Origin: Bizionia saleffrena | Lineage (GTDB): Bacteria; Bacteroidota; Bacteroidia; Flavobacteriales; Flavobacteriaceae | Assembly (NCBI RefSeq): GCF_008086175.1 | Contig: NZ_VSKM01000002.1 | Coordinates: 239,469 to 303,468 of the forward strand | Direction: 5' to 3' | DNA: 64,000 nt | Shown here: in pieces, positions 27,215 to 37,859 of the stretch | Layout of the letters: each line of letters opens with the position of its first letter | How positions within the stretch are numbered: position 1 is the first letter of the stretch | Position numbers and translations under genes: made by a program | Notes under the pieces: model-generated | The model's input: the letters and a program-made list of their open reading frames with translations, nothing else | Told to the model about the DNA's origin: nothing | Databases searched by the model: none

Positions 27215-28378
27215 CTAATAGGCTTTATTCCTATATATAAGATGAACCACAATGATTAATGCAGACAAAACAATCCCTAAAACAGAAACACCAACCCACG
27301 CGTAGTGCTGCCAAGCGAAAGCACCTAAGACCGTACCTAGAGCTCCGCCAATAAAAAACCCGACCATATAAATAGTGTTTACACGATTACGGGCTTCTGG
27401 GTTTTTTGAGAAAATGATGTTTTGATTGGTTATGTGTAACCCTTGTAAACCTAAATCGACCACAATAACACCAATGACTAGGCCAATTAAAGACTGAGCG
27501 GAAACCAAAAACACAAACCAAGAAACGAGAATTAAAATAGCACTAACCATTATAATTTTATTCTTACTGACTTTGTCATTCATTTTACCAACAACAGTTG
27601 CTCCTAAAGCACCGGCAATTCCAAACAGCCCAAAAACGCCTGTTACACCACTACCGTAACCAAAGGAATCCTCCATTAAAAATACGAGCGTTGTCCAAAA
27701 GGCACTTAACCCCGCAAAAGCTAAAGCACCTCTTAAGGCTGCTACGCGTAAAGCGGGTTCTGTTTTAAAATAAAACCAAAGTGATTTCATTAAGCTGGCA
27801 TAACTATCTTTGTAGGTCGGCTTCATTTTTGGAAGTTTATAGGCTAGCAAAACGAATAAAACAACCATCAGTAGCGCTGCTGCATAGTACATAATGCGCC
27901 AACCAAATTGCGCTCCAACTAAGCCACTAATTACGCGACTTCCTAAAATCCCAATTAATAAACCACTCATTACGATACCTATTGCCCGCCCGCGACCTTT
28001 ATCGTCTGATAATGCTGCTGCCATAGGCACAAATAACTGCGGAATAGCAGAGGTAAAACCAATTAAAAAACTACTCGCTATTAATAGAAATAACGTATTA
28101 GATAAACCTGCCGCGACTAAAGCCAGAACCATTACAAAAAAATCTACTCTTAATATTTTTTTATTAGATATTTTATCGCCGAGCGGAATAATAAACAACA
28201 ACCCAAAGGCGTAACCCAATTGCGTAGATAATGCAACATTGCTAACCGCAGAATCAGAGACGTTGAATGTAACGGCCATTTGATGCAATAATGGTTGATT
28301 ATAATACAAATTAGCAACGATTAACCCTGCCGATGTGCTCATTAAATATAAAACGGAATTCGTTAGTTTTGGTGACAT
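27215..28378 (-). CDS. MFS transporter
   Basis: Twelve-helix inner-membrane transporter of 387 residues, related to sugar-efflux/drug-efflux MFS proteins. The N-terminus (LYLMSTSAGLIVANLYYNQP) is typical of one such subgroup. The loop after helix 2 reads IPLGDKISNKK, the MFS motif A position. It is preceded by its own promoter box and followed after 67 bp by the second regulator gene. Substrate unknown. Confidence 0.9.
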   Translation of the reverse strand: MSPKLTNSVLYLMSTSAGLIVANLYYNQPLLHQMAVTFNVSDSAVSNVALSTQLGYAFGLLFIIPLGDKISNKKILRVDFFVMVLALVAAGLSNTLFLLIASSFLIGFTSAIPQLFVPMAAALSDDKGRGRAIGIVMSGLLIGILGSRVISGLVGAQFGWRIMYYAAALLMVVLFVLLAYKLPKMKPTYKDSYASLMKSLWFYFKTEPALRVAALRGALAFAGLSAFWTTLVFLMEDSFGYGSGVTGVFGLFGIAGALGATVVGKMNDKVSKNKIIMVSAILILVSWFVFLVSAQSLIGLVIGVIVVDLGLQGLHITNQNIIFSKNPEARNRVNTIYMVGFFIGGALGTVLGAFAWQHYAWVGVSVLGIVLSALIIVVHLIYRNKAY

Positions 28379-28422
28379 TCTTAAAGTTGATGTTTACTAT
28401 TTTTAACCTTAAAACAAAGGTG

Positions 28423-28430
28423 CAAAGTTA
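28423..28430 (-). promoter_or_regulatory. -7 promoter box TAACTTTG of the MFS gene
   Basis: Exact TAnnTTTG match 44 bp upstream of the MFS start codon on the minus strand. Confidence 0.5.
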
Positions 28431-28477
28431 TCAAAAAAAGGTGCATTTCGCTTAAATAATGCCCTATCGAAACAAAA

Positions 28478-28508
28478 CATCCTTTTAATTGCAAGAATTA
28501 AAAGGATG
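28478..28508 (-). terminator. intrinsic terminator of the class V aminotransferase gene
   Basis: Perfect 13-bp stem (CATCCTTTTAATT and its complement) with a 5-nt loop, followed by TTTTG on the minus strand. It lies about 75 bp beyond the aminotransferase stop. Confidence 0.8.
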
Positions 28509-28581
28509 CCTATACTATTTGCATCACGACATCTTTAGGATATCTGAGTGCTCTAGTTTCTATTTTGCCTATAGAGTGAAC

Positions 28582-30078
28582 TTATAAACTTAAAATATCT
28601 GCATAGTGCTGTAAGTCTACTTCTACTGGTGTAATAGAATCAAACTCATTTGTACCGCTGTTATAAGTATAATCTGCAGACCATTCTTTTTGATTCGCTA
28701 CCATCTCTTTAATAGACTCTACAACATAGGTAATTTCCTTGTTAGACATTGTTGGATGAATAGATAAACGTACCCAACCTGGCTTCTCGGTTAAATTTTT
28801 CGCTTCAATTTGTGCAATAATTTCGCTAGAACTAGCAGCGTTAATACCACATAAATAATGCGCATACGTACTAGCGCAAGACCAACCACCACGCACTTGA
28901 ATTCCGAAACGGTCGTTTAATAAACGTACCGCTAAATTGTAATGCATATGGTCTATATTGAAAGACACACAACCAATTTGCTTTTGGTGTCTTGTCCCTA
29001 ACACCGTTAATTCATTGATATCTTCAACCCCATCATAAAAAGACTTTAAAAGTTCGTCTTCACGTTCTTTCATTTTATCGACATTCATTTTCTCTTTTAG
29101 ATTAATAACAAGAGCCGCTCTTATTACTTGAATAATACCTGGCGTCCCACCGTCTTCTCTAGTTTCTGGATCTTCCACATATTTAAATTCCCCTGAAGGT
29201 TTTGTCCACTTTACGTTTCCACCACCTGGATTATCAGGAATTTCTCTTTGGTGTATATTTTTATTGTATACTAAAACACCACAACTTCCCGGACCACCTA
29301 AAAATTTATGAGGAGAAAAGAAAATAGCATCTAGACACTCATCCTCATTTTCTGGGTGCATATTAATGTTTACATACGGCGCCGAGGCCGCAAAATCTAC
29401 GAAACAAAGTCCGCCATACTCATGCATTATTTTAGCCAATTCTTGGTACGGAGAAATAATACCCGTAACATTAGAACACGCTGTAAACGCACCAATTAGA
29501 TACTTACGATCGCTATATTTTTTGATTTCATTTTCTAAGACTTCGGTCGCTACCAATCCTTTATCGTCTGGAGGAAGGATAACAACATCGGCTTCTGTTT
29601 CAAACCAACACACTTGATTAGAGTGGTGTTCCATATGTGTTATAAATACTACTGGTCTATCCGCCTCTAAAACGGGTGCGCCGCTAAGGTTTGCTGGTAA
29701 TAACTTAAGGATGCGTAGTAACTTATTTAAAGCACCCGTCATCCCTGTTCCTGTGGTTACTAATACATCCTCTTCTGAAGCGTTAACGTGTTGTTTAATC
29801 ACGTTACGCGCTTCATGATATAAGTATGTTGTCGCCTTACCACTTTCACTTGAAAAAGAGTGTGTATTCGCCATCATTGGCCCCACTTTTTCACAGATTA
29901 CATTTTCAATAGGTTGGTATAATCTTCCACTAGCAATCCAATCGGCATACAACATATTTTGTTTACCATACAGAGATTTAAACGTGGCATCGTTACCTAT
30001 TACACCAGCTCTGAAGGGTTTAAAATAGGCTTCTAAATCTAACGTGGTGTCTTGTTTATTAAGTGTATCTGTTTTCAT
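28582..30078 (-). CDS. class V aminotransferase (cysteine-desulfurase-like PLP enzyme)
   Basis: PLP enzyme of 498 residues, fold-type I. Visible motifs include THMEHHSNQVCWFE (the conserved His stacking on PLP), VDFAASAPY (Asp contacting the ring nitrogen) and FFSPHKFLGGPGSCG, whose Lys should bind PLP. A Cys-containing loop GGWSCASTYAHYL occurs near residue 410. It is longer than SufS/IscS (about 400), with an extended C-terminus, and has no suf/isc genes beside it, so desulfurase activity is uncertain. Monocistronic with its own terminator. Confidence 0.8.
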   Translation of the reverse strand: MKTDTLNKQDTTLDLEAYFKPFRAGVIGNDATFKSLYGKQNMLYADWIASGRLYQPIENVICEKVGPMMANTHSFSSESGKATTYLYHEARNVIKQHVNASEEDVLVTTGTGMTGALNKLLRILKLLPANLSGAPVLEADRPVVFITHMEHHSNQVCWFETEADVVILPPDDKGLVATEVLENEIKKYSDRKYLIGAFTACSNVTGIISPYQELAKIMHEYGGLCFVDFAASAPYVNINMHPENEDECLDAIFFSPHKFLGGPGSCGVLVYNKNIHQREIPDNPGGGNVKWTKPSGEFKYVEDPETREDGGTPGIIQVIRAALVINLKEKMNVDKMKEREDELLKSFYDGVEDINELTVLGTRHQKQIGCVSFNIDHMHYNLAVRLLNDRFGIQVRGGWSCASTYAHYLCGINAASSSEIIAQIEAKNLTEKPGWVRLSIHPTMSNKEITYVVESIKEMVANQKEWSADYTYNSGTNEFDSITPVEVDLQHYADILSL

Positions 30079-30133
30079 AATGTGTTATTCTGTAATTTTT
30101 AATAAGCGCAATAAAACTGCTGTATTTTATACT

Positions 30134-30172
30134 AAAAAGACCATTACCTATTTTGCTATAGGTAATAGTCTT
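30134..30172 (-). terminator. intrinsic terminator of the dsbD gene
   Basis: Stem GACtATTACCTAT/ATAGGTAATgGTC (one T-G wobble) around a 6-nt loop, followed by a T tract on the minus strand. About 10 bp beyond the stop codon. Confidence 0.8.
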
Positions 30173-30182
30173 GTAATTTGAT

Positions 30183-32168
30183 TTAAAACTTACTGACTCC
30201 GTCTTGCAACCAAGCGTAATACTCATCGGCATCGAACATAAACCCTACAGGCTCATTAACAGTTTCGCCCTCGTGATCTATGATAGCATAGAAAGGTTGC
30301 GTATTTGTTTTAAACTTAATCGTTTGGAATTCGCTCCATTTTTGTCCGATGTACTTTAATTGTTTTCCCGGTTTTAATTGCGATTCCACAATTTCATCTT
30401 CTTCCAGTTTACGTTTATCATCAACGTACAATGAAATGAGTACTATCTCGTTTTTTAATACGTTGAGCACTCTATCGTCTACCCAAACGTTTTGTTCCAT
30501 CTTACGACAGTTTACACAAGCCCATCCTGTAAAATCTAGCATAATTGGCTTGTTTACTTTCTTAGCATAAGCAACACCCTTATCGTAATCGTTAAATGCT
30601 AAAATTTGATGTGGTGCTAATAAATGGCCGCCTTCTGGTAACTCTTGTAATACCGCTGCCGCACCGCCACCAGTTTTAGAATTCCCTACACCGTAAGGAG
30701 ACTCAGCATAATCTAATGGTGGTGGAAACGCACTAATAATTTTTAATGGCGCACCCCATAATCCAGGAATCATATAAATGGTAAAGGTTAAAACAATTAA
30801 ACCTAAGCTTAAACGTCCTACTGATATGTGTGTTAAAGGTGAATCGTGAGGTAATTTAATTTTACCAAAAAGATATAAGGCTAACGTACCAAATACAGCG
30901 ATCCAAATCGCAATAAAGACTTCACGCTCTAAAATATGAAGTTGTAACACTAAATCGGCTTGAGATAAAAATTTAAAAGCTAATGCTAACTCTAAAAATC
31001 CAAGTACCACTTTTACTGTATTTAACCAACCACCAGATTTTGGTAGTGAATTTAACCATCCTGGGAACGCTGCAAATAAAGCAAAGGGTAATGCTATAGC
31101 TAATGAAAAACCAAACATCCCAATAATAGGTGCTATACCTCCTTTTGAAGCCGCCTCGACTAATAAAGTCCCGACAATGGGTCCTGTACAAGAGAAGGAT
31201 ACAATTGCTAATGCTAAAGCCATAAAGAAAATACCAATTAAACCACCACGGCTCGCCTGAGCATCAACTTTATTCGCCCATTTGTTAGGTAACATAATTT
31301 CGAATGCGCCCAAGAATGATAATGCAAATACTATTAATAGGATGAAGAAAATAACATTAAACCACACATTGGTTGCCAATGCATTTAAAGACTCCGCACC
31401 AAAAATAGCCGTTACTGCCGTTCCTAATACTAAATAAATAACGATAATACACAGTCCGTATATAATTGCATTTTTAATTCCTTTTGCTTTGTTTTTACTC
31501 TGTTTCGTAAAGAAACTCACTGTCATAGGAATCATTGGGAACACACACGGGGTTAACAATGCCGCAAATCCTGATAGAAACGCGATAAAGAAAATACCAA
31601 ATAACCCTTTAATTTTCCCATCGTTTGACTCCGTTTTCGCTGTTGTATCTTTTAGCGCTTTACTCTTTACTGCTGGCGTTAACGTTTCTGCTTTTAGAAA
31701 ACTCTCAGTTACCGCAGTTGCGTTAGTAAGATCAAATTCTAAATCTAAATATTCAGGCGGTAAACAACGTGTATCGTCGCAAACCATAAACTCGACTTCT
31801 CCTTTAACAAGAGAAAGTTCTTTGTTTAGTATTTTTATGCGCTGTCTAAAAGACGCTTTATTCGCAAAGAATTTAATACGCATATTAAAAACAGGATCGT
31901 CTATAGTAACGCCTTCTTCTTCTAATACTTTATTTATTAATTCAAAAGAATCTTCTGTATCGAATGTAAATGTTGTTGGTATTGGTCCATCTTCAGGGAC
32001 GTTTTGAGAATACAAATGCCAACCGCTCTCTATAGTTGCATTGGCCACCAAAAAGTACTCGGTATCAGAAATCTTCTCAACAGAAGTGTTCCATTTTACG
32101 GGATCGTAAATTTGTGAGAAGGCATTGAAGCCGATGGCTAATGCTAAAATTAAAATAAAGTGCTTCAT
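30183..32168 (-). CDS. dsbD: protein-disulfide reductase DsbD
   Basis: Carries reducing power from cytosolic thioredoxin across the inner membrane to periplasmic thiols. From the ATG at 32168 the protein has 661 residues. It has a signal peptide ([18 protein letters not shown]), an N-terminal beta domain with a Cys pair ([13 protein letters not shown]), an eight-helix core with the two redox cysteines in [11 protein letters not shown] and [10 protein letters not shown], and a C-terminal thioredoxin-like domain with [11 protein letters not shown]. An upstream in-frame start at 32243 would put 25 polar residues before the signal peptide and was rejected. The M16 peptidase gene lies 107 bp upstream on the same strand. 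Confidence 0.92.
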   Translation of the reverse strand: MKHFILILALAIGFNAFSQIYDPVKWNTSVEKISDTEYFLVANATIESGWHLYSQNVPEDGPIPTTFTFDTEDSFELINKVLEEEGVTIDDPVFNMRIKFFANKASFRQRIKILNKELSLVKGEVEFMVCDDTRCLPPEYLDLEFDLTNATAVTESFLKAETLTPAVKSKALKDTTAKTESNDGKIKGLFGIFFIAFLSGFAALLTPCVFPMIPMTVSFFTKQSKNKAKGIKNAIIYGLCIIVIYLVLGTAVTAIFGAESLNALATNVWFNVIFFILLIVFALSFLGAFEIMLPNKWANKVDAQASRGGLIGIFFMALALAIVSFSCTGPIVGTLLVEAASKGGIAPIIGMFGFSLAIALPFALFAAFPGWLNSLPKSGGWLNTVKVVLGFLELALAFKFLSQADLVLQLHILEREVFIAIWIAVFGTLALYLFGKIKLPHDSPLTHISVGRLSLGLIVLTFTIYMIPGLWGAPLKIISAFPPPLDYAESPYGVGNSKTGGGAAAVLQELPEGGHLLAPHQILAFNDYDKGVAYAKKVNKPIMLDFTGWACVNCRKMEQNVWVDDRVLNVLKNEIVLISLYVDDKRKLEEDEIVESQLKPGKQLKYIGQKWSEFQTIKFKTNTQPFYAIIDHEGETVNEPVGFMFDADEYYAWLQDGVSKF

Positions 32169-32275
32169 TTTCTTTTGTTTTAAAATGCTGTTATTTTCAG
32201 CGCTATAAACATCTTTACTATACAACATTACCTTAATAAGCAATTTGGTAATGCGACATAAAGATGCGGTTATTA

Positions 32276-35077
32276 TTAATTTTCTGGACTAAAGATGATT
32301 TCATAAGATTTTGCATTTTTAAGTGCTCTTTTCGTGAATTCCGTCACCTCTTTTGCCGTTATTTTGTTTGCTATATTTTCAAAGTTTTTCGGATTATCCA
32401 TATTGTAACCTTCTCTGAAATAATTTAATAACAATCGCATATCGTGACTATTATAGTTTTCTTGCTGTTGCTTTTCTTTTAAATAATTCGTTACCGTTTT
32501 ATCTAAATCCGACTGCGTAATAACACCGTTGGCAATTTTATTTAATTCTTCATAAACGATAGCTACCAGAGTTTCTACTTTATCCGGGTTACAATCAAAT
32601 TGTATCGCGATTAAGATCTCTTCTTTTGGACGTTTAGACACGTTAGCATATAAACTAACGCCATACGTTCCACCTTCCGTTTCTCTTAAAGTGGCATTGT
32701 ATCTTAAATTTAAAATCCCAACTAACGTTTTTGCTAGCAATTCATTTTTTAAAGAGTGTTTAAAATTATTCTTAAACGCAATTTTAACCGAACTTTTTGG
32801 ATCTTCCATTTCTAATAACACTTCCTGCTTAATGGTGTTCGATTTCCATTCAGCTGTATTATCAATCCATTTTTCTTGTACTGCTGAAGTAGGAATACTT
32901 GCAACATAGTTTTCTAATAACGGTTTTAAAGCCGCTTTAGAAACATCTCCAACAATAAAGAACTCAAAATCTGAAGCATTTTTGTAACGCTCTAGATAAA
33001 TATTTTTTATTTCATCAAAATTTAAATCCGCTACAAAGCTAGCATTTATCAATCGTTTTTTAGGATTATTTTCGCCATAAAGTGCAACAATTAAACGGTC
33101 TTGCATTTTAGAATTTAAATCTTCACTACGTCTTACAACATAATTCTCTAGCTGTCCTTTAAACACTTTGTAAGCATTTTCATCGAAACGCGGATTTACA
33201 AAACGCAAATATACCATTTGTAATAGAGTTTCCACATCTTTTGTGATTGCAGAACCGTAAATAGATTCTGATAAATCTAAAATCTCGATTCCTGTAGAGG
33301 CGGTTTTACCGGTAAGCACTTTATCTAAATCGGTTGCCGAATAGTCTCCTAACCCTGATTGTTGCACTACTGTATTTGCATATTTAGCAGAGGCCAAATG
33401 CGCGTCTTTTATTAATGACAATCCACCGTAGCTAATAGCTTCTAATTTAACGTCGTTTTTATTTTTATCGGCAAATTTATAGTGTACCGTTATACCGTTA
33501 CTTAACTTAAAAGTTGTCGCGTCTATAGCATCGTTTCTTATTTCAGAAATAATAGATCCTGGTTTTATTTCGGCATCAGAAATTAAGGTCTTTCCTGAAA
33601 ACGTATCCGAATACGCCGTTAACGTATTATCTTTCTCTACGCTACTTAAAATATCTAACGTTTGTTGTTTCGTTAAATTGTTGTCACCTTCAACACCTGT
33701 TACAATAATAAATCTATTGTTTTCAGTGTATAATGTTTTCATTTTAGTATGAATATCTTCTGTAGTCAAATTCGCAAAAATATTTTCCATAATAGGGAAT
33801 TGTTTCGCGATATCAATCATTTCGATATTCTCTAAATAATTCTGCTGTATACCATAAACAATCGCTTCGTGCGATTTATCGTTCTCACGACTGATTAATG
33901 TCGTGTAGTAGTTTTCTATCTGAACAATGGTACGATCCATTTCCGCTTGCGTGAATCCAAACTTTACCGCTCTATTAATTTCTGTAACCACCGCCTTAAA
34001 CGCTTCTTGTTGCTCATTCGCTTTTGGAGAAATACTTAAGGTTAATGCATTTGTTGTACGTGAATTTTTAGCATACGTAATACTTGCATTTACGAAAGGA
34101 GATTTAGGATCTTGAGACACTTCTTTAATACGATCTCTAAACATCGTCGTAATCATATTCTCTAGTAGGAAACTTTTTAAATCACTAGTCGTATTGTACG
34201 CTTTTACTTTTGGATGTCTAATACCAAACTCTATGCGTGCCGTTGTAACTTCCTTATCCTTAGCTAAGATGTAAAGGAGTTCGTCATTATCAGGAATCGT
34301 TATAACCTCACGCTTTTTAGGCTTTTTAATAGCTGGTATCTCCGAAAACAATGCTTTTATTTTAGCTTCAATTACCTTAACATCAACATCTCCTATTACA
34401 GCGATCGCTTGTAAATCTGTTCTATACCAATCGTGGTAAAAATCGCGAAGGGTTTTATATTCGAAATTTTCCACCGTATCCATTAAGCCAATAGGCATAC
34501 GTTCTGCATATTTTGTATTGTTGAATAACACTGGTAAGCTCTGCTGAAAAATACGCATACTTCCCGACTGGCGTGTACGCCATTCTTCTTTAATAACACC
34601 GCGCTCAGCATCAATTTCTTCATCAGTTAACGCCAACGCATTACACCAATCGTGTAAAACAAGTAAACACGTATCTATTAATTCTGGACGCGTTGGGATA
34701 TTATTCATATTATAAACCGTTTCGTCAAAAGCCGTAAACGCGTTGATGTCTTGACCAAAAACGGCCCCTTCTTTTTGAAGCGTATTTAAAACAGCTTTGC
34801 CTTCAAAATTCTCTGTTCCATTAAACGCCATATGTTCTAAAAAATGCGCTAAACCTTGTTGGTTATCGTTTTCTAAAACAGATCCTACATTCTGAATAAT
34901 ATAATAACTGGCCGCATTTTTAGTGACGTCCGTATCATAGATATAATAGGTTAAACCATTATCTAACACTCCTTTTTTAATTTTGGTGTTAACTGGTAAT
35001 AATGGATCTTGTTGTGCATTTTGAGCAAACAATTGGAAACAAAATAAGAATAGAAATAAAGTGGTAAAATGCCGCAT
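32276..35077 (-). CDS. M16-family zinc metallopeptidase (insulinase/pitrilysin-like)
   Basis: Secreted or periplasmic peptidase of 933 residues, with signal peptide [17 protein letters not shown]. The inverted zinc motif HXXEH is intact in [14 protein letters not shown] (about residues 80-93), with the downstream Glu in [14 protein letters not shown]. Two M16 modules are present: an active one (about 30-250) with its C-terminal partner, and an inactive pair in the second half. Members of this family degrade small peptides. The SusC/SusD/TlpA-like locus lies just upstream on the same strand, but behind a terminator. Confidence 0.9.
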   Translation of the reverse strand: MRHFTTLFLFLFCFQLFAQNAQQDPLLPVNTKIKKGVLDNGLTYYIYDTDVTKNAASYYIIQNVGSVLENDNQQGLAHFLEHMAFNGTENFEGKAVLNTLQKEGAVFGQDINAFTAFDETVYNMNNIPTRPELIDTCLLVLHDWCNALALTDEEIDAERGVIKEEWRTRQSGSMRIFQQSLPVLFNNTKYAERMPIGLMDTVENFEYKTLRDFYHDWYRTDLQAIAVIGDVDVKVIEAKIKALFSEIPAIKKPKKREVITIPDNDELLYILAKDKEVTTARIEFGIRHPKVKAYNTTSDLKSFLLENMITTMFRDRIKEVSQDPKSPFVNASITYAKNSRTTNALTLSISPKANEQQEAFKAVVTEINRAVKFGFTQAEMDRTIVQIENYYTTLISRENDKSHEAIVYGIQQNYLENIEMIDIAKQFPIMENIFANLTTEDIHTKMKTLYTENNRFIIVTGVEGDNNLTKQQTLDILSSVEKDNTLTAYSDTFSGKTLISDAEIKPGSIISEIRNDAIDATTFKLSNGITVHYKFADKNKNDVKLEAISYGGLSLIKDAHLASAKYANTVVQQSGLGDYSATDLDKVLTGKTASTGIEILDLSESIYGSAITKDVETLLQMVYLRFVNPRFDENAYKVFKGQLENYVVRRSEDLNSKMQDRLIVALYGENNPKKRLINASFVADLNFDEIKNIYLERYKNASDFEFFIVGDVSKAALKPLLENYVASIPTSAVQEKWIDNTAEWKSNTIKQEVLLEMEDPKSSVKIAFKNNFKHSLKNELLAKTLVGILNLRYNATLRETEGGTYGVSLYANVSKRPKEEILIAIQFDCNPDKVETLVAIVYEELNKIANGVITQSDLDKTVTNYLKEKQQQENYNSHDMRLLLNYFREGYNMDNPKNFENIANKITAKEVTEFTKRALKNAKSYEIIFSPEN

Positions 35078-35282
35078 ATTTTTTTGAGTTATGGTTTTGT
35101 TATTACTTAGTGGTATGATGCTATTTTTAAGTCTTACCCTTATACTTATTTTGCTTTTGTGATAATTTTAAGAGTTGCAACCACAAAACACGTCCAAATG
35201 TTAATGTAAAACTGTTGCTGATATACTATAGAATCACGTCATAATTGGGATGAATAGGTTTGCGTTTAACAGCAAAACGCAT

Positions 35283-35320
35283 AAAAAAGCCAGAACAACG
35301 ATAGGTTCTGGCTTTTTTTT
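35283..35320 (-). terminator. intrinsic terminator of the SusC/SusD/TlpA-like operon
   Basis: AAAAAAGCCAGAAC pairs with GTTCTGGCTTTTTT. Minus-strand T tract. About 45 bp beyond the TlpA-like stop codon; it separates the uptake locus from the M16 gene. Confidence 0.88.
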
Positions 35321-35366
35321 TAAATACAAAAGAGTCTTAAGTGTGTTCTTCAACTAATTCAAACAA

Positions 35367-36398
35367 CTATATATCTAAAGAATTAAATAGATCTTTTAAA
35401 CCCTCTTCTGAAGGTCTAGGAGCATCATAACTAACAATGTTTCCTTCTTTATCTAATAAAATGAAACGTGGAATACCAAAAATGTAATAATCCGTCATAA
35501 ACTTAGATTCCGTAGCATTATCTGCTAATAATTGAACGCCATCTAATGCTTTGGTTTCAATCATTTTTCTCCATTTTGCTTTATCTTTCTGATTGTCGAC
35601 CGAGATACTTAAGAACGTAATGTTTTTATCTTTAAACGCCTCTTCAACTTTAGCTAAATAGGGCATCTCGTAGATACAAGGCACACACCAAGTGGCCCAA
35701 ACATCTATATAAACATAACTTCCTTTAAAATCTGAAAGCGAAGAGGTCCCGCCTTTATAATTTACGTAATCGGTAAATTCTGGGGAAGGCAATCCTTTAC
35801 CTAACTTAGAATTAATTTCTAATTGTTGTTCGTGCTGGGCAACCATACCCGTTTTAAACTCTTCGATTTTCTTTTTCTCGTCTGCTACAAAAGTGGAATC
35901 TAAAAGCGCTTCTTTGTTATCTAATGTCGCATAAAACGTAGTCATAAAAGCGTCTGTACGCACGTTAAAATCGGTTTCTTCGGCACCCAGATATTCCTTA
36001 TAATCTTTACCAAACAATGAACTTAAATGTCCCGTTTTAAATTTTATAAAGTTATTTTCTTCGGCACCTTTACCCTTAAAGGTTAAGGTTTCTTGAATGT
36101 TAGACGCATCGAAACTCATATTAAGATCCATATCATTTTGCAAATACACTTCAAAAACTTTATCGTAAACCGTGTTATAATTAACGGGGTTTTCTAGCTT
36201 TAAAGTATCTCTAAAGTTTCCGTTTTCGTCAACGTCTATAATAACCGACTTAGAGCTTACCGGATTAAACAAGCGCAAGTTTATGCTATCGTTAGGGTTT
36301 TCTACTGTACCATATAAAACCGCGTAGTCCTTTTTAGGCACTTCTTTATTGCACGATACCATAAGGCTAACTAGTGCAATTAGTATTAAATTTCTCAT
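35367..36398 (-). CDS. TlpA-like thioredoxin-fold lipoprotein
   Basis: Periplasmic lipoprotein of 343 residues with lipobox ALVSLMVSCNK. The N-terminal part (20-110) resembles the DUF4369-type beta domain often fused to TlpA. The C-terminal thioredoxin fold has the redox motif WATWCVPC (about residue 235). It is the third gene of the SusC-SusD-TlpA row, 31 bp after SusD. Such thiol-redox lipoproteins commonly accompany SusC/D systems; the partner protein is unknown. Confidence 0.87.
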   Translation of the reverse strand: MRNLILIALVSLMVSCNKEVPKKDYAVLYGTVENPNDSINLRLFNPVSSKSVIIDVDENGNFRDTLKLENPVNYNTVYDKVFEVYLQNDMDLNMSFDASNIQETLTFKGKGAEENNFIKFKTGHLSSLFGKDYKEYLGAEETDFNVRTDAFMTTFYATLDNKEALLDSTFVADEKKKIEEFKTGMVAQHEQQLEINSKLGKGLPSPEFTDYVNYKGGTSSLSDFKGSYVYIDVWATWCVPCIYEMPYLAKVEEAFKDKNITFLSISVDNQKDKAKWRKMIETKALDGVQLLADNATESKFMTDYYIFGIPRFILLDKEGNIVSYDAPRPSEEGLKDLFNSLDI

Positions 36399-36429
36399 AT
36401 TGAACTTTTTTTTAAATTTTAATTTGGAA

Positions 36430-37845
36430 TTAATATCCTTGATTTTGAATAACGGTGTTATTACCTATAATAACTTGCGATGGAATTGGTAAGATAAAAC
36501 GATTGGTAACTAAAGAGGGTTTTACAGTTGTCGCGTCAAGATTTCCTAATCTATCGTAACGGATAACATCGAATAAAGGCTCTCCGTTTTCATAAAAAAG
36601 CTCCAATAGTTTCTCTTGTCTTATGTCTTCTAACAATGTGTTTTGATCTACAAATGTTTTAGGGGTAATAGTAACACGATTTCTAATCTCGTTTACACTT
36701 GCTAAGGCCGCAGTTAAATCGCCACCAACACGTCTCGCTTCCGCCTCTGCGTGTACTAAGTAAATCTCGCCTAAACGCAAATGATATATCGTGTTGTTTT
36801 CTGAAGCTGCATTAGCTACAAAAGGGTATTTTGCCTGATCGTTATCACCGTGTGTGTCATCAGAATAAGCAAAACTAAATCTCGGATCGAAGTTCCCCCC
36901 TGCTCCTGCTAAATCGCCATCTGTTGCTGTTCCTACTTGCGCATCGGCAGTAGCCTTTAAGGTTTCGCTATAGGTCGTGTTTTTAATTAGTGCCATATTG
37001 CTTCCCCCTTCTGCACCTGGTCCCGCAAATGGTGCAAAAAGAACCTCGTCGCTAAGAAATCTCTTATTAAAAATTTCTGAGTATTGTGGTTCTAACATAT
37101 AGTCTTCTGAGTTATTAATAACTTCGAATGCTAAGGTTGCTGCCGTATCGTAATTACCCCTATATAATTCCACCTTAGATAATAACGCTTTTGATGCTAA
37201 AGTACCGGCGTAGAAATGATCGATAAATGTAGGGCCATTAGTGACTGCAAATTCTAAATCTGATACAATTAAGGTATATACCTCTTGCACCGTGTTTCTA
37301 GGATTAGCTTCAATATCTGTTGCAAATTCTGTTCTAACCACAACGCCATAAACAGAATTTACATCGTAAAACTCACCAAAATAACGCAGTAAATTAAAGT
37401 AAGCAAAAGCACGTTGAAACTTAGCTTCGGACAACATCTCTGCTTTGCGTGTTTCTGAAATACCAATAGCATCTCCAGCTTCTAAGCCTTCAATTAAAAA
37501 GTTACTTAGGCTAATTATTTTATAATGTCCATTATACAGGTTCGCTAAAAACGGGTTGCTTACCGGTACTTCGTTGGTATTAAAACCTGTGCCTCCGCTT
37601 AAGGTTCCACTTATTCTTCCCTCATTGCCGTAGGCCGCTAAGTATAAAGGAAAAGAGTTTACATTAAATTCACGACCTAAATCATACACGCCGTTTAAAA
37701 CTTGTTGTGCAGAAGTCGCGTCTCTAATAGTGTTATCTGGAGTTAATTTATTGAGGGGTTTAACGTCATCTATACTACAACTGGATACCACAACAAATAG
37801 TGATAAACACACTAAGCTTTTAAATATTCTAATATATGTTTTCAT
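36430..37845 (-). CDS. SusD/RagB-family substrate-binding lipoprotein
   Basis: Surface lipoprotein of 471 residues that captures the substrate and lids the SusC channel. The lipobox is VVVSSCSIDD. The N-terminal TPR-like region includes AYFNLLRYFGEFY, typical of the family, and the C-terminus has the conserved LRLGEIYLVHAEAEAR. It lies 14 bp after SusC. No carbohydrate-active enzyme is nearby; with the TlpA-like and M16 peptidase genes around, a peptide-like substrate is more likely than a glycan, but this is inference. Confidence 0.92.
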   Translation of the reverse strand: MKTYIRIFKSLVCLSLFVVVSSCSIDDVKPLNKLTPDNTIRDATSAQQVLNGVYDLGREFNVNSFPLYLAAYGNEGRISGTLSGGTGFNTNEVPVSNPFLANLYNGHYKIISLSNFLIEGLEAGDAIGISETRKAEMLSEAKFQRAFAYFNLLRYFGEFYDVNSVYGVVVRTEFATDIEANPRNTVQEVYTLIVSDLEFAVTNGPTFIDHFYAGTLASKALLSKVELYRGNYDTAATLAFEVINNSEDYMLEPQYSEIFNKRFLSDEVLFAPFAGPGAEGGSNMALIKNTTYSETLKATADAQVGTATDGDLAGAGGNFDPRFSFAYSDDTHGDNDQAKYPFVANAASENNTIYHLRLGEIYLVHAEAEARRVGGDLTAALASVNEIRNRVTITPKTFVDQNTLLEDIRQEKLLELFYENGEPLFDVIRYDRLGNLDATTVKPSLVTNRFILPIPSQVIIGNNTVIQNQGY

Positions 37846-37859
37846 CTTTGTTTTGTTTT